Below are positions 11,000 to 22,489 of a stretch of DNA of 64,000 nt, one piece after another. Under the pieces are notes generated by a model. It ran no database searches. It had not been told where the DNA came from and saw nothing but the letters and a program-made list of their open reading frames with translations. The DNA is from Vitellaria paradoxa (Eukaryota > Streptophyta > Magnoliopsida > Ericales > Sapotaceae). The translations under genes and the position numbers were made by a program. The stretch lies in contig CM034237.1 of the NCBI GenBank assembly GCA_019916065.1, positions 25,850,340 through 25,914,339 on the forward strand. The letters run 5' to 3'. Each line of letters starts with the position of its first letter. The first letter of the stretch is position 1.

Positions 11000-12945
11000 C
11001 TATCTCAACACGTACCTTCTCGAGCACCTTAGCTCGAACCTCAGTCTAGACCTCAGCACAAACACCAGTAAGAATCTCTATTTGGATCTCCTCCTAATGC
11101 TTAACTCGGAGCTCTTCTTGAAATTCCGCACGTAATTCCTCGCGCACGTTCGCTCGGAATGTGTCCAAGTGCTTAGCTAGGAGCCACTCAATCTCTGCCT
11201 CTATACACTGCGATGCTGCACCAAACATTATCGCTACCGTTGCCACTCGCCGCCTGTCGAACCACGGATCGAGGTATGCTAGAGCCCACACCATGCATGT
11301 AACCATGGCCATCCCAGCCTACAAGCTCCACATAAATCTTGTCCCAGACCTCTGGCACGTCATGCTCTACCTCTGGAAACTCTCCTAGATGTGTCTGGAT
11401 CTGCTCGATGATGGCCCAGATGTTGGGGTGTGCAAGATTGCGTATTCTCTCGAATACGTGGACTCAATTAGTGGGAATCCCCTGTGCCCACATCTGCACC
11501 AATGTCAATTACATTAGCTAGCAAAAGAATTATTAAACTTAAAAATGTGGGATAAACAAATATAAACTGTAGTGAAGTACAACACAACTGTATACCTTAT
11601 GGAGTATATCCTGAATGTGCCTCCCCCCAGTCATATGTGCTGTGCCAAGGTTGGCTTGATTGGCTGAGTTTGTAGCCACCTCAGCCTACATTCAAATTAG
11701 CGGCAATAATTAAAAAGATTTATTACATAACAAACACGAAGGGAATAAATTCTAAACCTATATTAAATTATACCTAGGCTGAGTTACTTGACCAGTATCC
11801 AGCCACTGCTCTAGAACCACGCAAGGAGGACATCACTGTAGGATGTCTGGGGATCTTGCTAAATGTGTGAAATATTTCTTCTTCACGATGCACTTGTGGT
11901 CCTTCCAGATCTTTTGGCACTTAGCCATATATAAACAGGCCGAAACTTTGAAAGATAGTTAACCACATTATCCCAATCACACAATTTATGTCATATATTA
12001 GCAATGATACTATGTAACAATAATTTTAATGGAAACACGTTAACGTAGCTCACCTTGACCTCCTGACATATGCGACTTAATGTCTCAATGGGCACAACTG
12101 CCTAATCCATTTAATTCAACGGCACGAGATGTTTATCACAGACCATCATACTCAATTGCTTAATGAGGCGACTACTTGACTTTCCTACAGGGTGATAGTG
12201 GCTACTAAACTCAACCTACTGAGGCTGGCCGCTACCCCAGCCTAGTAGGGGAGTGGTGGGCCCTCTCGTAGCACGAGAGGCTGCTGCAATACTTGCAGAC
12301 CTTGCTAAGTGTCAACTCCATATGTCATATTTTAACTAAATATAAAACTAACCAACGTGTTCTGTCATTTATATAAAAGAAACATATACCTGATGGATCC
12401 GAAGAACCAGGGTGCAACCTAGGTGGTCGCGTAACATCTGGAGTAGAGGTAGCAGATGTGGTAGGTGGCTGAGTAGCATGCAGGATAGACATCGAGGCTA
12501 TTGGAGAAGTCGTGCTCATCGAGACAATAATGCATCCTGACACGTGTGGCTAGGGATGGGCTATAAGAGGCCAAGTGGAACAGGATGGCTCGATATAGGA
12601 CATGGGAAAGTACTATCGATGATGGGCGGCTTGAGAAGTGAACAAGATGAATGCAAGGGGGACATGATGGGTGGCCCATAGGTGTGGGGGGCTATGTCGC
12701 TGACAAATGGGGGCTTAAGATTGATCTGGTAGGCGGGAGTACGGGGGTAAGTGGTTATAGGTTATGCAGATGAGGTGCAGAGGTATATACGATGGTGTAC
12801 TGAGCAGTATCGGGTGCCTGCGTGGGATCGAAGTCAAACTACGTCTAATATCCTCTGGAGGCTTAGTGGCAATCAGTATCTCCAAAGTGATCTGTACCAC
12901 CTGCAACATATGCATAAACAGCACGGAGTGCCTCACTCATAGTAA
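11000..12945 (-). pseudogene. Transposase_24 (Ptta/En/Spm)-type gene remnant
   Basis: Second gene of the CACTA element, broken by stops and frameshifts. Minus-strand fragments show the family's order: proline/threonine-rich N-terminal sequence (about 12680-12325), a VPIETLSRICQEVK-like segment (about 12090-12055), AKCQKIWKDHKC and YFTHLARSPDILQ (about 11930-11850), ANQANLGTAHMTGG (about 11670-11630), GIPTN-VHVFERIRN (about 11500-11440), a YVELVGWDGHGYMHGVG-like segment matching the family's GxxRHGRVRGxG motif (about 11340-11280), and a C-terminal charged helix (about 11190-11095). The role in transposition is not well defined; these proteins usually accompany TNP2. Confidence 0.75.
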
Positions 12946-13606
12946 CTAACGATGTTCAGCCTCCATATTAATGACATTTACTTTTTAAATGACCTATGAC
13001 TATAAAAAATGAATAATCAATACCCAATACCGTCATGGACATTGCATTTCAACTGTATCTCCTTCAATCATCTCTTTAACCCAATTTGCATCCTGTTCAC
13101 AAGCTACGAGGGCACTGTTGCTTAGATCTTACGTGTATGCCCCTCCACCTCTAGAACGTCATAATCAACTTTGAATACCCCCTTCATAACATTTTGACTG
13201 CAACATGCCAGTCCAGATCAATGGGATTCCCTACGAAGTAAACTTGTTTAGCTTGAGATACTAGAATATATGGTTCATTGCTGATCCAATCATCTGTGTA
13301 CATTAGGTTTTTTAGATTGACTAACATGAATTTATACTCACGGTTTTCAGTACTATACCTAGGATATGACCCAATCATACTTAAATAGCATAGTTTTGAA
13401 TTCGTTCGTGTATCTAACTTCAATTACATCTATAAGTAGGCCGTAGTAGAACACAGCTCCTACATGGGGATTGCTGTCCTTCCAGCTCGAAAAAGTTAAT
13501 GCATCACCGTTGAGCGCTACCCCACAGTTCTGAGTTGCTCATCTATCATCCAACTCTTTCGTACAAAATCGAAACCCATTGACATTATATGCTTTATAGC
13601 AACATG
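12946..13606 (-). pseudogene. TNP2 transposase C-terminal remnant (DUF4216 region)
   Basis: On the minus strand the reading shows YNVNGFRFCTKELDD, a stop, then GVALNG, YYGLLIDVIEVRY, LFKYDWV, FMLVNLKNLMYTDDW and EPYILVSQAKQVYFVGNP. This is the DUF4216 signature at the C-terminus of CACTA TNP2 transposases. Several stops interrupt it. It continues across element A to 21845. Confidence 0.85.
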
Positions 13607-15768
13607 TGACCGACCCTGAAATGTGTTTGGGTTCTACCTCTCAAGTGCAAGAAGGCAGCGTAGTTTTAACGTGATGAGTCCGAGGTTGAATCCACAAGAA
13701 GGGCTTTGTTAAAGCTCTAGACTTGTTCTCTTAGTTAGTAGGTGAACTTAAATTAATTTAAACTAATTTTGGATTTATAGGATGTCTGAGATTGGTGAGT
13801 GGAGAATGATGGAATGAAGGACTTGTGACATTTGAACTACAATGTAATAAAATTAATTTTTAAAGCAAATTGATTAACTCAGAAATTAAATTAGATAACA
13901 AACATGATATTAAAGAGGTCTTGATTCAACTTTCAAGCCTAGGTAGTTCACTACTTCACCATGGGATGATTGGGTTCAAATCTGAATTAAGGGTTTATTC
14001 AAAAGTATTGAGAATGTTTTTAAATCCAAAGTTAGTACCAGTGATTTCAAATGAATATGGTTAAAACTTTTGTTTTTGAAAGTCATTTCAAACAAATAAA
14101 ATCAGAATTGAACTTGAATCCTACTTTTGATTTGTTCAAAAGTATTAATCAATGATAATCAAAAACCCATACCAGTGATTTCAACTAATATGGTAAAGGT
14201 TTTCATTTTTTTAATGTTTTCAAAACAAGTTAAAAGAGTTTGAAAATAGTAGATCCCTATACATGAGGTTTCGTAACCCCATGCGAAGGGTCTACGCACA
14301 TCCCATAGTGTTTCATTAAACTACCCTTCCTTGATTCGTTGAATCAAGAACTAGGGTTTTTACGCTAGCATCATTTTAAATGAACTGAAAATAATAAATA
14401 CGCACATAATCAACCGATCTACCAATTGAAACAAATAAATCATACTATAAAAAGTAAAACGAAATCAAACTTACAAGTTAAACAGTTCTGAAGAAAGTAA
14501 CGGAATGAAACTGTAGCGATGAACAAATTCACTTCAAAAATCTTCAAAAACATCACAACGATGTTTTGAAAACCACTTAAAAACTATCTTAAAACACTCA
14601 AAAGTATCTGAAAAATATGAAAGTTCCTCTCCTAGTTCGGCCGTGTACAAGGTTTATAAAAGGGTGCACAGAAACCCTAAAAAGTGAAACTTAAACCCGT
14701 GTATGCTCGGCTACTATGGTCGGACCACAGAATGGTCATCTCCATAATTTTGACCAAACAAGCTCACTATGGTCCAGACCATTTAGGTGGGGGCCTGGAC
14801 CATAGAACCTTGATTCCTCAAATTCTGCTTAAAGTCGTCTCTTTCTTTTGACAGTTTTCTATTCTCAACTTCTAACGCGATTTTGACCTCGAAGAAAATT
14901 GATTCAGGGTTCGGCTAAAACACAAAAGTTATAGCTTTTCGAGCCAGTTATATCCTATTTCGTGAGGCGACCAGAGGAGAATATTTCAGCATAGTGGGCT
15001 ATGAGCCTAAGTACAAGACTCATCGTAGAAAGAGTTACGTCGCTAGCTGTCATAGGGCTTCTGTAGAGTACAAAGCACAAGAATGCTTCTTATTGGGGGC
15101 TAAATAATAGATTTGGATTAGTTTGACCAAAATCAATTGTACTCGGTAAATATTCATTTACAGGCCTTGATCTAGAAGGAGATTGGATAGGACGGGAGCT
15201 CGAGCCCCCGAGAATTCCTACACCCTCATGGGAGAAGAATCCTTGGAGAAACTCTTCTTTCCAACCAAAGAGGAATAAGGTCAATCTGAGTTGTGAGTGA
15301 AAATATATGGTCAAAATACTGACGAGGTGCCAAGCTGAAACTTCAGCTGCACACCACTTCACCATCCTAAACTTCGGACCGTCTCCTTCTCCTTGGCAGC
15401 TATGGTAACTGATTCTATTCCTTGGGATGGCACATGGGACATTGAGGAAGTCTTGGAAGTCATTGGACATATCGACCTTTCTATCTTCAAGCTATTTTCT
15501 CCATGTGTGCCAACTTGTTCGGTGAAATGCCCCAAAAGACACCAAAGCATGTTCTTGCACTTTCTTACTCTGGCTTGCTTTGGCTCCTCTTCATCTGCAC
15601 TCTTAGTGTTATTTAAGCTAAAACACCAAATTATATCACTTGAAACACACCAATAACAAGAGTGCATGGAAATGAGATAATTAAGCTAAAACCTCACCAA
15701 TAACAAGCACAATTGCATAATTAGCATGCTCAATAGATATAAAATTATATGATAATGCATATTAATCA
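13607..15768 (-). repeat. Element A 3' LTR
   Basis: 2,162 bp, TG...CA ends. Longer than its partner because of a 309-bp insertion at 14944-15252 and because it keeps the region around 14355-14470 that the partner has lost. The box pair at 14771-14801 is present; the other pair is collapsed to a single short remnant near 14718-14727. Confidence 0.88.
14944..15252. other. 309-bp insertion in the element A 3' LTR
   Basis: Absent from the partner LTR and from the related element B LTRs, where the flanking text (TTCGAG/TCTTCTTTCCAACC-like) is continuous. No clear target duplication or terminal repeat. The minus strand is open for about 60 codons, but I do not recognise the protein. It could be filler DNA from another genomic site or organelle. 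Confidence 0.7.
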
Positions 15769-15805
15769 CACCCCCCAACCTAGACATTGCTAGTCTCTAG
15801 CAATG
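15769..15805 (-). promoter_or_regulatory. Element A polypurine tract and adjacent hairpin
   Basis: Minus sense: hairpin CATTGCTAG-AGA-CTAGCAATG (15805-15785), six bases, then GGTTGGGGGGTG (15780-15769) immediately before the 3' LTR. The G-run is the expected plus-strand DNA primer (polypurine tract). The 9-bp stem is perfect. Confidence 0.8.
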
Positions 15806-18077
15806 CATGCAATAAAACCATGGGGTACAAAAATAATGCAACGACACCCACACATGGAAGCTCTTATTCAAATCAAACAAAATAAAAACTAAGGTGATGT
15901 CCATTTTCGTAGGAGACACACGGCCATACTTAGCACGTGAGGCAAGCCCTTTAAACCCCTAGGTTCCCCCTAGTGGATGAGTAAGGTCTCGTGAGGGTTT
16001 GCAGTGAATCTACCCACAAAATTCTATAACATGGTCTCAAATTGTCAAAAAGTGATCAAGATAAAAAATGAATCAAGCTCAACAAGTTACAAAACCCAAA
16101 TATCATGTGTAATTCCCAAGTGCTAAGCATAATGCATGGCCTATCAAAGTAGAAAAAGCATGTGTGCAAAATTGTTTCATTCATTCAACAAGGTTGCAAG
16201 AGCATAAACGGAACTAAGTTTTGACTTCAAAAGCTCACAAGGTACCACTCACAGAAAGAAATTCACTCATAGAGGGTTCACACACACCTATTAGCATATA
16301 ATGCTATCCTAGTTGCACATAACCTCACAAACAAGAGAGTGAACTAAAATGAAATTCAAAGTGGACAGCTCATAACCATGTTCCAATGTATGTGTAAGAG
16401 ATCACACCACACAACCTACACAAGACCACTACATGCACAATACAAGAGTTGCTTGCTTAGAATCCACTTGGTTTTTGTTTTGGTTGTACCTTGGCCAGGG
16501 GTAATGGTTAACAATGGAAGATATGGAAATCAAAGCACATGTCTTGGGATAAAGATGTTCAAGTGCACACAAGTCCCAAACTACCCATTTCCTTTCCAAC
16601 CCCAAGAAGAACTACAACAAGAAGCTTATTCACAAATTTACAAACTACTCATAGGACATTCTCAATAATTATAATATAATGCACGAGTCCCAAAATTACA
16701 TAAGCAAAAAAGAATGACAAACTTTTTTTTCTCTTTTCTCTTTTTTTTTTCTTTTTTTGGTCTTTTTTTCTCTTTTTTTTTTTTGAAATAATGAATAAAC
16801 ATAAGCTAAATTCTCCACCCAATATTCCCTCTCAATATGCTCTCAAAAGTTTCTATTCCCAACCCCCATTCACATCACTGTCATTGAGCCACTTTTCACA
16901 ACCCAAGGCATGTGAAGGTAAGGCTTAAAAGTGTGTGAATAAGGTTAAGGAATAATATTGAGGTGGGAGCCAAGAAAAAATATATATATAAATATCACAC
17001 ACTTTATTAAAAGGCTTCAAGTTAATTCCTAGGGCAATTTCATATCAAGGAAGGGTAAAAAGGCCCAACAATAGCAAAGATGTCCTAACATCATGTTCAA
17101 AGCTTACAACAACTCATAATGTGCCAAATGAAACTCAAGCAAGTGTGTGTGATGCAATTGGTGCATTGAAAACTGAAGTGAAGAGCAAAAGAGCTGTGAT
17201 TATGTGCAACCCCTCAAGAAAAGAAATAATAGGCTCAAAGTTAACCATTAGGGGTATAAGTCTCCACCTAGTCCAAGAATGCTCAATTAACCAATGTTAA
17301 ACAAAATCTACTCCTAAGCACATAAGCTCTTCTCCATGATAGTCACGAAAATTCACAAGGTCATAACACACTCAACTTAAATTAAGTTTCCTATTAATGC
17401 TTGAACAAGATTCACTTATCACTCTCTCACTCAATTCCACAATCAACCAAACGAAAAGGGCTAACATGTAGGTATAAATGTGCTAAATTCATGAATTCAG
17501 GCTAAAAAAATCTCAAAAATTTAAAATTTTGTAATTTTTAGCACACAAGTCATCATGTGAACTCTAACCCTCAACCTAAACTAAACATTATCCTCAATGT
17601 GAGAAGCATGTACATATGTGGGTCTATAGTATGCAAAGTGAGAGCATGATGATGATAATGAGCATGAAATAATAACCACAAAAGGCAGAAATAATAACCA
17701 CAAAAGGCACAAATAAGAATATAGCACAAATTAAACCAAGCATGCACCAATTTTTCAAGCCCCTTAAGGCATCACCCAAAACACCCCCAACCTAGATTCT
17801 ACAGCATTCCTAACAACAGCAATTATATATATGAAGTACCAAAATTGGAAATGTAAGATTAAATAAAAAAGAGAGGAAGGGTATTACCTCAAGAGCTTTC
17901 TTATTTGAAGAAACAAAAGAAAACTATTCAAAGAAAAGGTTAGACATAAAATAAAATAAAAATAAGACAAGAAAGGGTTAGTACGAAAGAAGAAATAAAA
18001 ATAAAATAAAATAGAGTAAAGGAAGAGAATCAAACTAAAAAGAATTATGAAAATAAGAAAATGAAAAATCTAATCTA
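15769..18077 (-). other. Element A 3' noncoding domain
   Basis: Between the gag-like gene and the 3' LTR. It shares long, colinear blocks with elements B (26075-28460) and D (49801-52162), for example AGCCCTTTAAACCCCTAGG at about 15947 and GTTTTGACTTCAAAAGCTCA at about 16218, although the coding parts differ. It includes a plus-strand T/C tract (about 16724-16785), G-runs at about 17565-17576 and 17782-17792 (minus sense), a hairpin at 17585-17600, a donor-like CTTGAG|GTAATA at about 17888, and the polypurine tract with hairpin at 15769-15805. No protein is encoded. Confidence 0.7.
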
Positions 18078-19735
18078 CTATGTACAATGAAATAAGACAA
18101 AAGGGTTATCCAACACCCTCTCTATCCTATGCATCCACAAATGGTTTAAGAAATAAATGTTCTCTTCGGGCCCATGAAGCACTAAATATGGATGCTTTTC
18201 AGGTGTAAAACACACTGAGGAATGAAAGGCCAAGTGAGGTTCTTGAAACCTTGGATATGGCCATGATGCATACATGGATATGGACATGGTGGGTTCAATA
18301 AGTCTTTCAATGCCCAAGAAATCTATTGGTGTGGAAATGGTGGGTTTGAATGATCTCTTAACACCTAAGAAATCTACGAGTGCGAAAATGGTGGGTTTGA
18401 ATGATCTCTCAACACCCAAAAAGTCAATGCAAGCCTTCCCCGTGTCTACTACCCTCTCCCCAATGATGACCGATCTCCTAGTAGTCACTCACAATTCCCA
18501 TAATAAGACTCTCAGATGGGACTAAGTCAAGAGATGAGAGGTGCACACCACTCTCAACCTTAGGTGTGTAGTGAAGTGAACTAGGGTTAACTAACTCAAT
18601 GATATGTTCCTCGGGCCATGTGACATTCAAATGCTCAGTTGGAGATAAAGGAATCTCAATAAGGTCTGGGATGGATAGGGTAGGTTGAGCATCAAGCTCG
18701 CTAGTAAGAAAGGATTGCATATCTCCCTAACTCTCAGTAAGTGGTAGATGAATATCCTGAATGGGAGAGTCCAAAGGGGAATGAGGAAGATGCTCATTCC
18801 AAATATTATCCCTAGTGTAGTTAGGGCAATTGTCCCACTTAGTGCCTATGGTAGTGCCTGAGGTCGATGACTCAATCATGCTTATTGCTTGTGTCAACCT
18901 AGAAATTTGCTCTGTGAGGTCATTTAAAGCCTGGTTCATGTCGTTATTGAAGCTCAACTGCTGTTGCATGAATTGATAAAGAGTGTCCTCCAATTGTGCA
19001 TCATTAGGTTCATAAGGCCAATAATCCCGAGGTACCCTCATGCTGGCTCTCAGTGAGTGGAACAAGGTTGGGACAGGCAAAATAATCGGTCTCTATGCAT
19101 GTGCTACTTCTAAAGGATGGATCATGAAAATCAAGTAAAGTAGGAGTATATGGGGAAGGTTCGATGTGGCTTTTAAGTGCATGAGATTCAAAACTAGGCG
19201 TAAGTCTTCCCTGTGGCCTGGTGTATTCATAGAAAAATTCGAGGAATGACCATGCCTCACTCGGGGTAAGGGTCAAGAAATTCCCTATCTAAGACTGTAT
19301 CAAACGCCTTGTGTAACTTACCAGGTAGAGCATTATATAATATTGCTACAATGTCCACTAACTCTAATCCATTACTTGGAAAGTGTCAAAAAGTTTGTTA
19401 AATCTCTCCCAACATTTATAAAATACTTCACCCCTCTTTTCATAAAAATTTTTGATTTGAAGGCCATGGGTGAAGGTTTGATGAATAGGGAAGAAATGTT
19501 CAATAAAAGCTTGATGAAATTGCTCCTAAGTATAGACCCATTCACTAGCGGCATAACACCAGTCACCAGCCACACTTTGCAATGATAAAGGGAAAAACAT
19601 GAACCTAAGTCTCTTACTCATTCTAACATCATCACATAAGCCACACACTGCCTCAAACCTATCAAGGTGAAGACATGGGTCTTCCTCCTCATGCCCAAAG
19701 AATTGGGGTAATTGGTGATAGGTCTCTAATGTATA
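18078..19735 (-). pseudogene. Element A gag-like gene with unrecognised C-terminal part, broken
   Basis: The start is unclear. From about 19730 the minus strand encodes a Ty3/gypsy Gag core: QLPQFFGHEEEDPCLHLDRF, MFFPLSLQSVAGDW, KRGEVFYKCWERF, then SEAWSFLEFFYEYT (19270-19220). Breaks are an in-frame stop at 19526-19528 and a one-base loss near 19383. At 19010-18830 comes LEDTLYQFMQQQL...ISRLTQAIS, which matches the coiled-coil end of the element C and D Gag, but the CCHC zinc knuckle preceding it in C and D is missing. The last part (18488-18078) has three tandem copies of a DFLGVERSFKPT-like unit and ends ENIYFLNHLW; I do not recognise this domain. Element B carries the same architecture. 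Confidence 0.75.
18286..18438 (-). repeat. Three 51-bp coding repeats in the element A gag-like gene
   Basis: Plus-strand units start at 18286, 18337 and 18388, each about 51 bp and 17 codons in the minus-strand frame (DFLG[VI][EK]R core). Element B has one copy at the homologous position, so this is an expansion in A. Confidence 0.85.
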
Positions 19736-20043
19736 GTCATATCCAAATTGGTCACTTAGAGACTCTATGTGGCTTGGGCATCAAAGGACCATAAGTGAAG
19801 TGACCAAAACCAATATCCATGATAAGAAAGAAAAAAAAATGAAAATGGAATAAAAGAAAAAAAATTACACTAAAATGCAACCTAAATTAATTAACATGCA
19901 AGCTAGATTAGATGATATGCAAATGAATATGTACAATGCAAAAGAAAGAAAACTACAAATAAAGAGATGGAGGAAATGAACAATTCACCTAATTTCTTAA
20001 GTGAACTTCTCTTAACTCCTAAGTCTAGCGCTTAGTTGCCCTC

Positions 20044-20060
20044 CCCGCAACGGTGCCAAA
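20044..20060 (-). other. Element A primer-binding site (tRNA-Asp type, mutated)
   Basis: Minus strand TGGCACCGTTGCGGGGA, compared with TGGCGCCGTTGCCGGGGA in elements B-D: one substitution and one missing base. It is complementary to the 3' end of plant tRNA-Asp. Confidence 0.85.
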
Positions 20061-20066
20061 AACTCG

Positions 20067-21844
20067 ACCGACCCTGAAATGTGTTTGGGTTCTACCTCTC
20101 AAGTGCAAGAGGGCAGTCGTAGTTTTAAAACTCGGTGAGTCTGAGGTTGAATCCACAGGGAAGGCTTTGTTAAAAGCTCTAGACTTGTTCTCTTAGTTAC
20201 TAGGTGAACCTAAATTAATTTAAACTAATTTTGGATTTAGAGGATGTCTGAGAATGGTTGGGTTGAGAATGACGGAATAAATGAATTGTGATATTAAACT
20301 AAAATGTAATAAAATTAAATTTTAAAGCAAATTGATTAACTCAGAAATTAAATTAGATAACAAACATGATATTAAAGAGGTTCTTGATTCAACTTTAAGT
20401 CCAGGTAGTTCACTACTTCACTATGGGATGATTGGGTTCAAATCTGAATTAAGGGTTTATTCAAAAGTATTGAGAATGTTTTAAATCCAAAAGTTAGTAC
20501 CAGTGATTTCAAATGAATATGGTTAAAAACTTTATTTTTGAAAGTCCTTTCACAACAACGAAATCAGAATTGAACTTGAATCCTACTTTTAGTTGCTCAA
20601 AAAGTATTAATCAATGATAATCGAAAACCCAAACCAGTGATTTCAGCAAATATGGTTAAAGGTTTTCCTTTTCGAATGTTTTGAAACAAGTTAAAAGAGG
20701 TTTGAAAATAGTAGATCCCTATGCTTGAGGTTTCGTAACCCCATGCAAAGGGTCTATGCACATCCCATAGTGTTTAATGAACTATCCTTCCATGATTCGT
20801 TGAATCAAGAACTAAAAAGCGAAAACGAAATCCAAACTTACAAGTTAAACAGGTCTGAAAGAAAGTAACGAAATGAAACTGCAGTGATGAACGAATTACT
20901 TTGGAAATCTTCAAAAACATCACAATGATATTGAAAACTCTCAAAAACTATCTTAGAACGCTTAAAAGTATCTGAAAAATATGAAAAGTTCCTCTCCTAG
21001 TTCGGCCGTGTACAAGGTTTATAAAAGGGTTACGCAGAAACCCTAAAAAGTGAAGCTTAAACCCGTGTGTGCTCAGCTACTGTGGTCCAGACAGTCTGGA
21101 AGGGGGTCTGGACCACAGAATGGTCATCTCCACAATTTCAACCAAACAAGCTCACTGTGGTCCAGACCATTTGGGTGGGGGTCCGCACCACAGAACCTTG
21201 ATTCTTCAAATTCTGCTTGAAGTCATCTCTTTCTTTTGATGCTTTCTGTTCTCAACTTCTAATGCGATTTTGACCTCAAAGACGATTAATTCAGGCTTCG
21301 GCTAAAACACAAAAGTTGTAGCTCTTCGAGTCTTGTTTCCAGCCTAAGAAGAATCAGGTCAATCAGAGTTTTGAGTGAAAAGATATGGTCAAAATACTGA
21401 CAAGGTGTCAAACCAAAACTTCAGCAGCACACCACTTCAACCATCTTGAACTTTGGACCATCTCCTTCTCCTTGGCAGCCATGGTAACTGATTCTATTCC
21501 TTGGGATGGAACTTGGGGCATTGAGGAAGTCTTGGAAGTCATAGGACATGTCGGCCTTTTTGTCTTCAAGCTGTTTCTCCATGTGTGCCAAGTGTTCGGC
21601 GAAATGCCCCAAATGACACCAAAGCATGTTCTTGCACTTTCTTACTCTGGCTTGCTTTGGCTCCTCCTCATTTGCACTGTTAGTGTTATTTCAAGCTAAA
21701 ACACCAAATTATATCACCTGAAACACACCAATAACAAGTGCATGGAAATGAGATAATTAAGCTAAAACCTCACCAATAACAAGCACAATTGCATAATTAG
21801 CATGCTCAATAGATATGAAATTATACAATAATGCATACTAATCA
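20067..21844 (-). repeat. Element A 5' LTR
   Basis: 1,778 bp; the outer end is TGATTAGT on the minus strand, and the inner end has mutated from TGACC to CGACC in plus-strand sense. It keeps two palindrome pairs (21084-21114 and 21159-21189) upstream of a TATA-like TTTTATAAAC at about 21018-21028. Confidence 0.88.
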
Positions 21845-22480
21845 ACATGCCGCTGTAAACAGGCTATTGATAGAGCATTAATTTCTATAGAGAAAGTTTC
21901 ACCAACCCTTTGTATGTTATACACCTGAGTTGAAGTTTAGTTACAGTTAGGAATACAAATGAACAGCACAACCATGTAAACCTAAACCATTTGGATGATG
22001 GCGTGGCCCTTACATACTCTTTAAACTAGACATGAAATGAGTTGAAATGTTCAGTATAGAGTATATGATCAAACGCGCACAGCAACCTCTATCTTAGTTT
22101 GATCAAGTGTTTTCTATAAAAATAACAGTATGAGCTACTTTTCAACTCTAAATGACGTAGATTAATAAATTTGTAGAAATATAGTTGAGATATGTTTAGT
22201 TTGTGAAATCTTACTGGAAGAATGGTCGAAGTGGTGCCGTGTTGAACAATATATATGGGTGAGCTTGCACTTATGAATTGTTGTTGAGATTGACAAATGT
22301 TCCCTCCCCTACTTGGCCATCGTGAGCTCGCTGGGAACGAGTTAGTTTCGTTTTGATGTGGCCCATATACATGGCACAGAAATTGGTATATTCTTGCATC
22401 AAATACCCCTTAGCCATTGAAGCCTCAAGATGAGCCCTTTTACAAACATAAGAATGTGTGCACTTGAGATAGCTAATTCT
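21845..22480 (-). pseudogene. TNP2 transposase remnant (DUF4218 region), right of element A
   Basis: Continuation of TNP2. The minus strand reads CKRAHLEASMAKGYLMQEYTNFCAMYMG, matching the region after DUF4218 in CACTA transposases, then QAHPYILFN and, ending at the insertion site, LFTAACCYKAYNVNGFRF, whose final part is at 13606. Frameshifts and stops are present. The catalytic N-terminal part is missing. Confidence 0.8.
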
Positions 22481-22489
22481 ATGAAGGTT

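Larger units (their letters stand above)
13607..21844 (-). mobile_element. Element A: gag-only non-autonomous Ty3/gypsy (Athila/Tat-like) retrotransposon
   Basis: Complete LTR element of 8,238 bp on the minus strand, flanked by the perfect 5-bp duplication ACATG (13602-13606 and 21845-21849) and inserted in CACTA TNP2. It has LTRs at 13607-15768 and 20067-21844, a decayed tRNA-Asp primer site, a broken gag-like gene, a 3' noncoding domain and a polypurine tract. No protease, reverse transcriptase or integrase sequence is present in the 4.3-kb interior, so movement would need proteins in trans. LTR divergence, a 309-bp insertion and a roughly 100-bp deletion make it the oldest of A-D. Confidence 0.88.
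7828..22480 (-). mobile_element. Decayed En/Spm (CACTA) DNA transposon, interrupted by element A
   Basis: The left edge is a canonical CACTACAAAAAA terminus at 7828, preceded by a possible 3-bp target TTT and followed by CG-rich subterminal repeats. Reading right to left on the minus strand come a TNP2 transposase remnant (about 22480-21845 continuing at 13606-13030), a Transposase_24-type second gene (about 12945-11000), a tandem array (10720-8411) and this terminus, so 7828 is the 3' end. Both genes have multiple stops. The right part of TNP2 and the other terminus are missing; at about 22480 the sequence switches abruptly to retrotransposon E. Element A (13607-21844) sits inside TNP2 with a 5-bp duplication. 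Confidence 0.8.

Noticed and set aside
11161..11521. Plus-strand frames at 11161-11521
   Set aside because: They are antisense to the Transposase_24-type remnant, which has recognisable motifs on the minus strand.
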